64,000 bases of DNA from JBCBAP01 sp038532435 (GTDB lineage: Bacteria > Pseudomonadota > Alphaproteobacteria > Rhodobacterales > Rhodobacteraceae): NCBI GenBank assembly GCA_038532435.1, contig JBCBAP010000001.1:176865-240864 (forward strand). The letters are read 5' to 3'. The notes beneath the pieces were generated by a model. The model did no database searches and was not told the origin of the DNA. It saw nothing but the letters and a program-made list of their open reading frames with translations. Position numbers and translations under genes: made by a program. This document shows positions 34,148 to 42,339 of the stretch, in pieces; the stretch's first letter is position 1, and every line of letters begins with the position of its first letter.

Positions 34148-35617
34148 TTAGGGAAGACACTCCATGTACATCTCGTTGTCCCAGTCCGTCACGGTGGACA
34201 TGAAGCGGGCGTACTCGTCGCTCTTATACTCGTGATAGAGGCGATACATCTCGCCCGGCAGGCCCTTCTTGACCACATCGTTGTGCTCCAGATGGACGAG
34301 TGCTTCGCCGAGGGACATCGGCAGTTTCTTGACCTTCTTGCCTTCGGCCATGGCCTCGTAGATGTTGCGCTCTTCCGGTGCGCCGGGATCGAGATTGTTG
34401 TCAATCCCGTCATCCATCGCTGCCAACAGTGTCGCCCCCATCAGGTAGGGGTTCACCATGGAGTCGACGGAGCGGTATTCGAACCGACCCGGTGCCGAGA
34501 CGCGGAGACCGGTAGTGCGGTTCTGGAAGCCCCAGTCAGAGAAAACGGGCGCCCAGAAGCCCGTATCCCACAGCCGGCGGTAGGAGTTGACCGTCGAACA
34601 GCCGATCGCGGTGAGGGCCTGAAGGTGCGTGACCACACCGCCGATGGCCTTCAGGCCAAGCGTACCCGGCATCTGAGGATCGTCCGTGTCGGGCATGAAG
34701 GTGTTATCCCCGCCTGAGACATACGTGTAGTTCTCGGCCATACCGGGCAGCGCGTCGGGGTCGTTGCCCAGCTTCTTGAAGACGTCTTCGCCTTCGGTCC
34801 AGAGCGACATGTTGTGGTGACAGCCGGAGGCGGACACGCCCATGAACGGCTTGGTCATGAAACACGCGAAGATCCCATTCTCCCGGGCGACCTGTGCGCA
34901 TATCTGACGGTAGGTCGTCAGGCGATCCGCATTGCGCAGAACATCGTCGAAAGTCCAGTTGAGCTCGAGCTGACCCGGCGCATCCTCGTGATCGCCCTGG
35001 ATCATGTCGAGGCCCATCTTGCGGGCATACCTGATCACCTGCATCGACACCGGGCGCAGGCTTTCGAACTGGTCGATATGGTAGCAGTAGGGCTTTGAGT
35101 ATCCGTCCTTTGGCTTGCCGTTCTCATCGAACTTGAGCCACATCATCTCGGGTTCGGTGCCCATGCGAAGCTGAAGATTGTGCTTTCCCGTGAACTCCTC
35201 GTGGAGCCGGCGCAGGTTGCCCCGGCAATCGGCGGTCAGATATGCGCCCGGATCCACCTTTTCTTCACGGTTGCGGAACAGCGTGCAGTAGAACCGTCCG
35301 ATGGTCGGCGCCCACGGCAACTGCATGAAGGTTTCGGGCTCGGGGATGCCGACAAGCTCCGCCGCCTCCGGGCCGTAGCCCATATAGTTGCCTGCCCGGT
35401 CCGTGAAGAGATTCATTGTCGCGCCGTAAACGAGCTGGAAGCCCTTCTTCGCGACGCTTTCCCAGTGATCGGCGGGGATACCCTTCCCCATGATCTTTCC
35501 AGTGACGGAGACGAACTGCAGGTAGAGATACTCGATCCCCAGCCGATCAATCATCTCGCGGACTTCTTTGATTTTCTCTTCGCGCCCCGGCGCGTCAACG
35601 AAGCGTTCGATGTCCAT
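34148..35617 (-). CDS. Glutamine-synthetase-like gamma-glutamyl-amine ligase (IpuC/PuuA-like)
   Basis: 489 residues, the longest and most divergent of the three glutamine-synthetase paralogues here. Motifs: LQFVSVTGKIMGKGIPA in the N-terminal domain, RMGTEPEMMWL, QGDHEDAPGQLELNW, SASGCHHNMSL, RFEYRSVDSMVNPY. ATG 35615-35617 with AAGGGAT upstream. Enzymes of this type (PuuA, IpuC) link glutamate to the amine of a catabolic substrate. Direct coupling to the P450 gene implies the P450 acts on, or upstream of, a gamma-glutamyl amide. The amine is unknown. Confidence 0.82.
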   Translation of the reverse strand: MDIERFVDAPGREEKIKEVREMIDRLGIEYLYLQFVSVTGKIMGKGIPADHWESVAKKGFQLVYGATMNLFTDRAGNYMGYGPEAAELVGIPEPETFMQLPWAPTIGRFYCTLFRNREEKVDPGAYLTADCRGNLRRLHEEFTGKHNLQLRMGTEPEMMWLKFDENGKPKDGYSKPYCYHIDQFESLRPVSMQVIRYARKMGLDMIQGDHEDAPGQLELNWTFDDVLRNADRLTTYRQICAQVARENGIFACFMTKPFMGVSASGCHHNMSLWTEGEDVFKKLGNDPDALPGMAENYTYVSGGDNTFMPDTDDPQMPGTLGLKAIGGVVTHLQALTAIGCSTVNSYRRLWDTGFWAPVFSDWGFQNRTTGLRVSAPGRFEYRSVDSMVNPYLMGATLLAAMDDGIDNNLDPGAPEERNIYEAMAEGKKVKKLPMSLGEALVHLEHNDVVKKGLPGEMYRLYHEYKSDEYARFMSTVTDWDNEMYMECLP

Positions 35618-35637
35618 GGATGATCCCTTCAGGTCTG

Positions 35638-35668
35638 GTTGTGGGCGCTATAGTCGCACGTCCACAAC
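35638..35668 (-). promoter_or_regulatory. Inverted repeat in the ligase-P450 leader
   Basis: GTTGTGG-N17-CCACAAC is a perfect 7-bp inverted repeat just upstream of the ligase start. On the minus strand a possible promoter (GACAGT, 17 bp, TATAGC) has its -10 box inside the spacer. A second small palindrome, GTGAA-AG-TTCAC, is at 35696-35707. This suggests that ligase-P450 can be transcribed separately from the reductase-flavodoxin pair. Confidence 0.4.
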
Positions 35669-35757
35669 TACTGTCCAGAAAAATATGTTACTCGTGTGAA
35701 AGTTCACGTGGCGAGATTGGCTCGTGCTTACAGTCTTAAACGATCAGGCCAAGTTGC

Positions 35758-36219
35758 CTAGTCCGGCTGTTGTGCGCGTGCCAGTGCGATCTGTGCGACA
35801 GACCACGGGGCTGCGATGTCGATCGGGTCCTCGAGCCCTGATGCGTCGTGCAGTCCGCGTTCGCCGATGAACTCAGCCCCCGCCTTCAGAAGTGCCTGCA
35901 TCAACACTACGCTGCCGTTGTTGTAGGTCGCCTCATAGGTCGTATCGCCAAACCCGAAAACGGCGAAGCGTATGCCCGTCAGGTCTGCCCCACCCGACTT
36001 CAGAGCCTCCGCAAACGGGATCGCAGACTGGGGAAGCTCGCCTTCGCCGTAGGTCGAGCAGACGAAGATGTAGAACATATCGGAGCTGAGGTCCGCCGGA
36101 TCGGTATCCTCGAGGTTTGCGATGGAGACCTCGTGGTCGCCTTCCAGATGCTCCTGCAGATCTTCGCACAGCATCTCGGTATTGCCGGTTTCGGTTCCGT
36201 AAAGGAGGGAGAGTTTCAT
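35758..36219 (-). CDS. Flavodoxin (MioC-like), electron carrier
   Basis: 153 residues. FMN phosphate loop YGTETGNTE (7-15), first isoalloxazine loop STYGEGELP (55-63), second loop FGFGDTTYE (88-96). Starts at the base after the FprA stop, so the two are translated together. Likely one-electron shuttle from FprA to the P450. No ferredoxin gene is seen in this unit. Confidence 0.88.
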   Translation of the reverse strand: MKLSLLYGTETGNTEMLCEDLQEHLEGDHEVSIANLEDTDPADLSSDMFYIFVCSTYGEGELPQSAIPFAEALKSGGADLTGIRFAVFGFGDTTYEATYNNGSVVLMQALLKAGAEFIGERGLHDASGLEDPIDIAAPWSVAQIALARAQQPD

Positions 36220-37449
36220 TCAGGCCTTTCGCTCGGTGCAAACCGCGAGCATGTCGGCCCGCGTTGTTAACTTCGATCTGACCCGGTGAGGCGGGGCCAT
36301 CTGGCGCTCGACGACGTCGATTGCCAGCCAGTCTGCATAGTCCGTCGTCTGATGGTGCAGTCTTTCGCGTAGCCCAGCGAGTCCAGACCGGGTGCCATCG
36401 GGTGCGTCCGTGACCACGTCAACGATCCGGGCCGCGACAGCCTTGGCGTCGGCCCGGTTGGCGGCAATCGTCCCCGTCGCACCGCGCCGGTACCAGCCGG
36501 TCGCGAACAGGCGATCGGCCAGTTGGCCGCTGTCGCGATCGATCGCCGCGGCGAGCAGGCCGCCGCGCCCGCCGGTGTCGTCCCCGTCAAATCCGATTGC
36601 GGTAACGATGCTGTCGCACGGAATGATCGTCTCCTCTCCGTTCCGCTCACATGCGAGGCCGGTTGTGCGACCGCCCTGCAGGATCGGTCGCACGGGGCTG
36701 GTGTCGAAGTGAAAAGAAAGTGTCTTGCCACCGGTACCCGCTTTTCCGGCAAGGGCATGCAATTCCATCAGCCCTTTGTCCTCCGTATCTGCGGGCAAAG
36801 GCGTTGCCATGTCGACTGTCACCCCGGCGATTTTGCCGAGTTCGCGGGTCATCGCCGCGTCAAATTTGGCTTTGTCCGCCGGGGATCGGCCGATCAGGTG
36901 AATGTGGCGCAGGCTGGTGGAGATGGCTTCACCTTTGATGTCCGATCCATCGAAATCCTCCGCGCCCTTGGCCAGAAGGCGGACGATGTCCATCGCGACA
37001 TTGCCGTTACCGATTACGCAGGTCGTGTCACCCAGGTCTGGAAGGAAGTTTTCCTGATCCGGATGGCCGTTCCACAGGCGGGTCAGGTCTCCGGCCCCGT
37101 AGAGGCAAGGGACATCGGTGAATTCCGGCCCCAACGTCTTGTCCGCCGAGAGACCCGTCGCCAGCACCACGACGTTGAAGAGCTCAAGCAGGTCGTCGAG
37201 GTTGACGTCACGGCCCAGCTCCACATTGCCAAGGAAGGCGACGCCCTCTCTCTCGAAAAGCCGGGCGAACTGCTTGGTGATCGCCTTGGTGCCCTGGTGA
37301 TCGGGGGCCACGCCGTAGCGGACGAGGCCAAACGGGATGGGCAGACGGTCGAGTATGGTTACGTTGCTGTCGGGAAGAGATTTTCGCAGCGCCTGTGCAA
37401 GGTAGCATCCTGACGGGCCGGCCCCGACCACGGCGACTTTGACTGACAT
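36220..37449 (-). CDS. Adrenodoxin-reductase/FprA-type NADP oxidoreductase
   Basis: 409 residues. FAD motif VAVVGAGPSGCYLAQALR (5-22), followed by the hallmark PIPFGLVRYGVAPDH; second nucleotide motif TCVIGNGNVAMDIVRLL near 143-159. ATG at 37447-37449. First gene of the leftward unit, divergent from the acyltransferase-like gene. Reduces flavodoxin with NADPH; the only FprA in the window, so its pairing with the adjacent flavodoxin and P450 is natural. Confidence 0.9.
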   Translation of the reverse strand: MSVKVAVVGAGPSGCYLAQALRKSLPDSNVTILDRLPIPFGLVRYGVAPDHQGTKAITKQFARLFEREGVAFLGNVELGRDVNLDDLLELFNVVVLATGLSADKTLGPEFTDVPCLYGAGDLTRLWNGHPDQENFLPDLGDTTCVIGNGNVAMDIVRLLAKGAEDFDGSDIKGEAISTSLRHIHLIGRSPADKAKFDAAMTRELGKIAGVTVDMATPLPADTEDKGLMELHALAGKAGTGGKTLSFHFDTSPVRPILQGGRTTGLACERNGEETIIPCDSIVTAIGFDGDDTGGRGGLLAAAIDRDSGQLADRLFATGWYRRGATGTIAANRADAKAVAARIVDVVTDAPDGTRSGLAGLRERLHHQTTDYADWLAIDVVERQMAPPHRVRSKLTTRADMLAVCTERKA

Positions 37450-37600
37450 GACACTCGACGACCCGTTAGGTGATCAATTTCTAGCTAAACGCCCCGTCGA
37501 TGTTTCATATTAAGAAGCAAGTTTTCTCGCAAGTTAAATTTCTCTTGCCCGCTTTGTGTTTTGGTGGAACGCTGACGGGGTTCAACCGAGGTGTCCGGCA
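37450..37600. promoter_or_regulatory. Divergent promoter region, reductase unit versus Tmm operon
   Basis: 151-bp gap controlling both arms. It contains the direct repeat GCAAGTT at 37517-37523 and 37529-37535, 12 bp apart, both followed by TTTCTC-like sequence. GAGGTG at 37588-37593 is the ribosome site of the rightward gene. Confidence 0.5.
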
Positions 37601-38608
37601 GTGGATTACGACGTCTTCGAAACCGAAGCCTTCGAGCTTCAATCCGGACAGGTATTGCCGGTTGCACGGCTTGCCTACAAGACGCACGGTACGCTGTCGC
37701 CGGGCAAAGACAACGTCATCGTGTACCCGTCTCGATACGCCGGGACCCACGCGGATCAGGTGTACCTGATTGGCCCTGGTCAGGCGCTCGACCCGGAAAA
37801 ATACTTCATCGTCTGCCTGAACATGATGGGCAGCGGGTTGTCATCTTCGCCATCGAACACGCCGCCGCCCTTCGATGGGCCGCGCTTTCCGAAGGTGACG
37901 CAGTACGACAATGTGCAACTGCAGGCCAAGATGCTCCGCGATGTCTTCGGGATCGAGGAAATCGCGCTCGCGGTCGGGTGGTCCATGGGGGGACAGCAGG
38001 CCTTTCAGTGGGCCTCCCTGTTCCCGGATCAGGTGAGGGCGATGTCCTGCATGTGCGGGCAAGGGACGACGGCGCCGCACACCTATGCATTTCTTGAGGG
38101 GGTCAAGCAGGGGATCATCAACGATCCGGCCTGGAACGACGGCGACTACGAAGAGCAGCCCTGGAACGGCCTGACCGCCAAGGGGCGGATCTGGTGTTCA
38201 TGGGCCCTGACCCAGGACTGGTACCGCGCCCGCAAGTGGGCGGAGATGGGGTACCAGACCGTTGCCGACTTTATCGCGGGGGAGTGGGACAAGATCTACT
38301 ATCACCGCGACGCAAACGACATGCTGTCGCTCATCGCCACCTGGCAGGCCTGCGATCTGGGCAACAACCCGGTCTATGCGGGTGACACGGAGGCGGCCTA
38401 TCGAGCGATCAAGGCCAAGAGCATCCTTTTGCCCGGAAGCACCGACCTCTACTTCCCGACGGCGGACAATGAGGCGGAAGCAGCCCTCATGCCCAACGCC
38501 GAGGTGCGCGAGATCCAGTCGATCTGGTCGCACTATGCTGCGGGTGGGAAGGCGCCGGAGGACACCGCCTTCGTCAATGCTGCGCTGAAGGATCTTTTGG
38601 CCCCATGA
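37601..38608 (+). CDS. MetX-like alpha/beta-hydrolase (homoserine O-acetyltransferase family)
   Basis: About 335 residues from the GTG at 37601 (GAGGTG 7 bp upstream); a longer frame lacks a ribosome site. Nucleophile elbow AVGWSMGGQQAF with Ser128, Asp in PGSTDLYFP, and a likely catalytic His in IWSHYAAGG. The family transfers acetyl or succinyl groups to amino-acid hydroxyls, or hydrolyses esters. No methionine genes are nearby. First gene of the rightward operon leading to tmm, and overlapped by the GMC gene. A possible job is acylation or deacylation of a hydroxylated (gamma-glutamyl) amine. Confidence 0.8.
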   Translation: MDYDVFETEAFELQSGQVLPVARLAYKTHGTLSPGKDNVIVYPSRYAGTHADQVYLIGPGQALDPEKYFIVCLNMMGSGLSSSPSNTPPPFDGPRFPKVTQYDNVQLQAKMLRDVFGIEEIALAVGWSMGGQQAFQWASLFPDQVRAMSCMCGQGTTAPHTYAFLEGVKQGIINDPAWNDGDYEEQPWNGLTAKGRIWCSWALTQDWYRARKWAEMGYQTVADFIAGEWDKIYYHRDANDMLSLIATWQACDLGNNPVYAGDTEAAYRAIKAKSILLPGSTDLYFPTADNEAEAALMPNAEVREIQSIWSHYAAGGKAPEDTAFVNAALKDLLAP

Positions 38609-40185
38609 CGCCAGACCTGATCATCGTGGGGGCGGGGTCAGCCGGGTGTGTCCTGGCGGAGCGGTTGTCACGTGACGGCAGCCGCAACGTCCTCCTGATC
38701 GAGGCGGGACCGCGGGACAATCACATCTTCATTCGGATGCCCGCTGGCGTCGCCAAGGCGATCGCGTCCAGGCAATTCAACTGGCACTATTGGACGACGC
38801 CCCAGGCTCACATGAACAACCGTCGGCTGACCACGCCACGGGGGAAGACGCTGGGCGGATCGTCCGCGATAAACGCGCTCGTCTACATCCGCGGGAATGC
38901 CTGGGACTTCGACAACTGGGCGGCGCAGGGGTGCGCGGGCTGGTCCTATGCAGACGTGCTTCCCTATTTTTGCGAGGTCGAAGGTAACGCCCACGGCGAC
39001 GGGCCGTTTCATGGCGGAGCTGGTCCGCTCAAGGTGTCCCATCCGGAGTCGGGCAATCCGGCCTACAAGGCTTTCATCGATGCGGGCGTGGAGATGGGGT
39101 TTGCCGCAAACCCGGACCTTAACGGAGCGACGCAGGAGGGTTTCGGCCCGTTCCAGCTCAACATCCATGAGGGGCGCCGCTGGTCCGCGGCGGACGCCTT
39201 TCTGAAGCCCGTCCTGTCGCGCCCGAACCTGTCGGTCAGAACGGATGCGCAGGTCCTCGGGCTTGCTATGGAGGGTGGCCGGGTCACCGGTGTGCGGCTG
39301 ACGACAGAGACCGTCTCGGCCGCGGGCGTCGTGCTGTCAGCCGGGGCAATCGGGACCCCGCAGATCATGATGCTGTCTGGGATCGGGCCCGCTGATCACC
39401 TCGCGTCGCTGGGCATCACGCCCGCTGTGGATGTGCCCGGTGTCGGCGACAACCTGCAGGACCATCTGGAGGTCAAGGTGAAGCACCGGATGACCGAACC
39501 CTATTCGATGTGGTCTCACGCCAAGTTCCCAAACTACCTCTGGACGGGCCTGCAATACGTACTGACCGGGCAAGGGGCCGGGCGTCAGCAGGGTCTGGAA
39601 GCGGGTGCGTTCTGCACGCTCGATCCGGCTGCACCAGCCCCCGACACGCAGCTCCATTTCGTCAACGCGCTCGCTTTCGATGGGGCGACGCCCGACGATC
39701 GCGGGCATGGCTATGCCATAGATGTCACGCAAACGCGGCCTGAGAGCCGGGGGACGCTTCGACTGGCGAGCGCTGACCCGGCCGACCCCCCGCTCATCGA
39801 CCCCAACTATCTAGCGGAAGAAAAGGACCGCACGCAGATGCGCGAGGGCATGAAGCTCCTCCGCGAGCTCTGCCGGCAGCCCGCGCTGAGCAGGATCTCT
39901 GCGCCGGAGATGCTGCCGGGCGCGGATGTGCAAACCGATGCGCAGCTCGACGCCTACATCCGCGAGACCGCCGAGTCGATCTATCACCCCGTTGGCACCG
40001 CACGGATGGGCAGCGACGACACTGCCCCCGTCGACAGTGCGACCATGGCCGTCCGGGGGGTCGAGAATCTCTATGTCGCCGACGCATCCGTGATGCCTCA
40101 GCTTGTGAGCGGCAACACCAACGCAACCTCCATCATGATCGGCACTAAGGGGGCCGACCTGATCCAGGCGGCTTTGGAGGCGTGA
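38605..40185 (+). CDS. GMC-family FAD alcohol dehydrogenase (choline-dehydrogenase-like)
   Basis: 526 residues. FAD motif IIVGAGSAGCVLAERLS (5-21), GMC signatures GGSSAINALVYIRGN (~90) and SAGAIGTPQIMMLSGIG (~250), C-terminal YHPVGTARMG with the active-site His. ATG overlaps the previous stop (ATGA). Oxidises a primary alcohol to aldehyde. In this operon it could oxidise an amino alcohol released after P450 hydroxylation and deglutamylation, or choline. Substrate not resolvable from sequence. Confidence 0.85.
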   Translation: MTPDLIIVGAGSAGCVLAERLSRDGSRNVLLIEAGPRDNHIFIRMPAGVAKAIASRQFNWHYWTTPQAHMNNRRLTTPRGKTLGGSSAINALVYIRGNAWDFDNWAAQGCAGWSYADVLPYFCEVEGNAHGDGPFHGGAGPLKVSHPESGNPAYKAFIDAGVEMGFAANPDLNGATQEGFGPFQLNIHEGRRWSAADAFLKPVLSRPNLSVRTDAQVLGLAMEGGRVTGVRLTTETVSAAGVVLSAGAIGTPQIMMLSGIGPADHLASLGITPAVDVPGVGDNLQDHLEVKVKHRMTEPYSMWSHAKFPNYLWTGLQYVLTGQGAGRQQGLEAGAFCTLDPAAPAPDTQLHFVNALAFDGATPDDRGHGYAIDVTQTRPESRGTLRLASADPADPPLIDPNYLAEEKDRTQMREGMKLLRELCRQPALSRISAPEMLPGADVQTDAQLDAYIRETAESIYHPVGTARMGSDDTAPVDSATMAVRGVENLYVADASVMPQLVSGNTNATSIMIGTKGADLIQAALEA

Positions 40186-40907
40186 TGCATATCCTCGTTC
40201 TTCAGCATGAAACGGTCGAGCATCCCGGGATCTTCCGTGCGTTTCTTGCGGAGGATGGGCACAGCTACGATGCGGTTGAGCTGCAGTTGGGCGAGGCACT
40301 GCCGCCGGACATGTCGAACCACGATGCGCTGTGGGTCATGGGCGGACCCATGGATGTGTGGGAGGAAGCGGACCATCCGTGGCTGATCGCGGAAAAGGCG
40401 TTCATTCGTGACGCTGTCGTTGAGGACGGGAAGCCGTTTCTGGGCCTCTGCCTCGGTCACCAACTGCTGGCCTGCGCCCTCGGCGCGGAGGTCGGGCCTG
40501 GCACGCCAGAGATCGGATTGATGCCGGTGACCGTGACAGAAAATCCTCCCGCCGCGTTCTCCGGACTGCCGCAGGAGATGCTCACGCTCCAGTGGCACGG
40601 CGCGGAAGTCAAATCTCTGCCTGATGGTGCGACCGCGCTCGCAACGTCCCGGGCATGTGCCGTGCAGGCGATGAGGTTCGGGGCCCACGGGATCTCGGCG
40701 CAGTTCCATCTGGAGACCGAGCCCGACACCGTCGCGAACTGGGCACAGATCCCGGCCTATGCCGCCGCGCTCGAGAGGGCCCTCGGACCGGGCTCCGTCG
40801 CGAACCTCGATGCTGACGTGTCGGCAGCGATGGCTGGGCTCAACAGCACCGCCCGGACTTTCTACGACAACTGGATGGCGCTTGCCGCCGGATCTACTCG
40901 GAACTAG
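40185..40907 (+). CDS. Class I glutamine amidotransferase-like hydrolase
   Basis: 240 residues. ATG at 40185 shares one base with the GMC stop. Catalytic triad visible: Cys89 in GLCLGHQ, His175 and Glu177 in FHLE. Stand-alone class I amidotransferases of this type include gamma-glutamyl hydrolases such as IpuF and PuuD. Four other gamma-glutamyl-amide or amidotransferase enzymes surround it, so removal of a gamma-glutamyl group is more likely than GMP synthesis. It ends 5 bp before tmm, tying it to trimethylamine metabolism. Confidence 0.8.
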   Translation: MHILVLQHETVEHPGIFRAFLAEDGHSYDAVELQLGEALPPDMSNHDALWVMGGPMDVWEEADHPWLIAEKAFIRDAVVEDGKPFLGLCLGHQLLACALGAEVGPGTPEIGLMPVTVTENPPAAFSGLPQEMLTLQWHGAEVKSLPDGATALATSRACAVQAMRFGAHGISAQFHLETEPDTVANWAQIPAYAAALERALGPGSVANLDADVSAAMAGLNSTARTFYDNWMALAAGSTRN

Positions 40908-40912
40908 CGAAC

Positions 40913-42262
40913 ATGGAGACAGCCGCCGTGGGAAAACGAGTTTGCGTCATCGGTGCCGGACCTTCCGGCCTGGCACAGCTGCGTGCGTTCAAGTCCGCTG
41001 AGGAGAGCGGTGCGGAGATCCCGGAGATCGTGTGTTACGAAAAGCAGCCCGACTGGGGGGGACTTTGGAGATACACCTGGCGCACGGGGATCGATGAACA
41101 CGGAAACCCCTGCCACGGCTCCATGTACCGCTACCTCTGGTCGAACGGGCCAAAGGAGGGTCTAGAGTTTGCCGACTACACGTTCGAGGAACATTTCGGC
41201 AAACCCATCGCCTCCTACCCCCCTCGGTCAGTTCTGTTCGACTATATCGAGGGTCGGGTGAACAAGGCCGGGGTGCGCGACTGGATCAGGTTCGACACGA
41301 TCGTGCGCGATGTGCGGGCCGTCGAGAACGGGTTCGAAGTGACAGCGCGAAGCGGTGTGACCGACACGGAGACCTGCGAGATCTTCGATCATGTTATTGT
41401 GGCGACCGGGCACTTTTCGGTTCCGAACGTGCCCCACTATCCCGGGTTCGAAAGCTTCAACGGACGCATCCTGCACGCCCATGATTTCCGCGACGCGCGG
41501 GAGTTTGAGGGTAAGGACATCCTGATCCTCGGCACCTCCTACTCCGCCGAAGATATCGGGTCGCAGTGCTGGAAGTATGGCTGCAAGAGCGTGACCGTCG
41601 CTCACAGAACGGCGCCGATGGGCTATGACTGGCCGGACAACTGGAAGGAAGTGCCCAAGCTTGACCGGGTCGAGGGCAAGGTCGCGCACTTCATCGACGG
41701 GACCAGCGCGCAGGTCGATGCGATCATCCTGTGCACGGGCTACAAGCACCACTTCCCGTTCCTGCCCGACAGCCTGCGCCTGAGGACCGCGAACAGGCTG
41801 GCGGCGAACGACCTCTACAAGGGCGTCGTCTACACCGCCAACACGGACATGTTTTACCTCGGGATGCAGGACCAGTGGTACACGTTCAACATGTTCGATG
41901 CGCAGGCCTGGTGGGTCCGTGATCGCATCATGGGGCGGATCGATCTGCCCGATGCCGCGACGATGGAGGCTGACTGGATCAAGCGCCAGTCGGACGAGGA
42001 TGCCCTTGACGACGACTATTCTTGCATCGCGTATCAGGGCGCCTACACGCTCGAACTTATCGAAGAAACGGACTACCCGACCTTCGACGTGGAGGCCGCC
42101 AACCAGGCCTTCTACGAATGGAAGAAACATAAAAAGAAGGGGATCATGGAGTTCCGGGACTACGGCTACACCAGCCCGATGACCGGGACCAAAGCGCCTC
42201 CGCACCACACGCCGTGGGTGAAAGCCCTCGACGACAGTCTGGAAAACTATCTGCAGAAATAA
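40913..42262 (+). CDS. tmm: Trimethylamine monooxygenase (flavin-containing)
   Basis: 449 residues. FAD motif VCVIGAGPSGLAQLRAF near the N terminus, FMO-identifying motif FNGRILHAHDF (~181-191), NADP motif ILILGTSYSAEDIG, and CTGYKHHFPF near 290. This is the bacterial Tmm form: it oxidises trimethylamine to TMAO with NADPH and oxygen in the cytoplasm. Upstream of the ATG there is no good ribosome site; GTG at 40928 has GGAG at 40915-40918 and may be the true start, five residues later. Followed by the TMAO transporter and demethylase genes. Confidence 0.93.
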   Translation: METAAVGKRVCVIGAGPSGLAQLRAFKSAEESGAEIPEIVCYEKQPDWGGLWRYTWRTGIDEHGNPCHGSMYRYLWSNGPKEGLEFADYTFEEHFGKPIASYPPRSVLFDYIEGRVNKAGVRDWIRFDTIVRDVRAVENGFEVTARSGVTDTETCEIFDHVIVATGHFSVPNVPHYPGFESFNGRILHAHDFRDAREFEGKDILILGTSYSAEDIGSQCWKYGCKSVTVAHRTAPMGYDWPDNWKEVPKLDRVEGKVAHFIDGTSAQVDAIILCTGYKHHFPFLPDSLRLRTANRLAANDLYKGVVYTANTDMFYLGMQDQWYTFNMFDAQAWWVRDRIMGRIDLPDAATMEADWIKRQSDEDALDDDYSCIAYQGAYTLELIEETDYPTFDVEAANQAFYEWKKHKKKGIMEFRDYGYTSPMTGTKAPPHHTPWVKALDDSLENYLQK

Positions 42263-42339
42263 TCCGGTCCCGTGCACATCTTGCGCGGGTCCAGGCCAAC
42301 AAAGGACCCGCTCAGACGGGCCTCAACAGGGAAAAAGAA

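Noticed and set aside
40185..40907. GMP synthase amidotransferase
   Set aside because: It is a stand-alone domain without the synthetase half, and its neighbours point to gamma-glutamyl chemistry.
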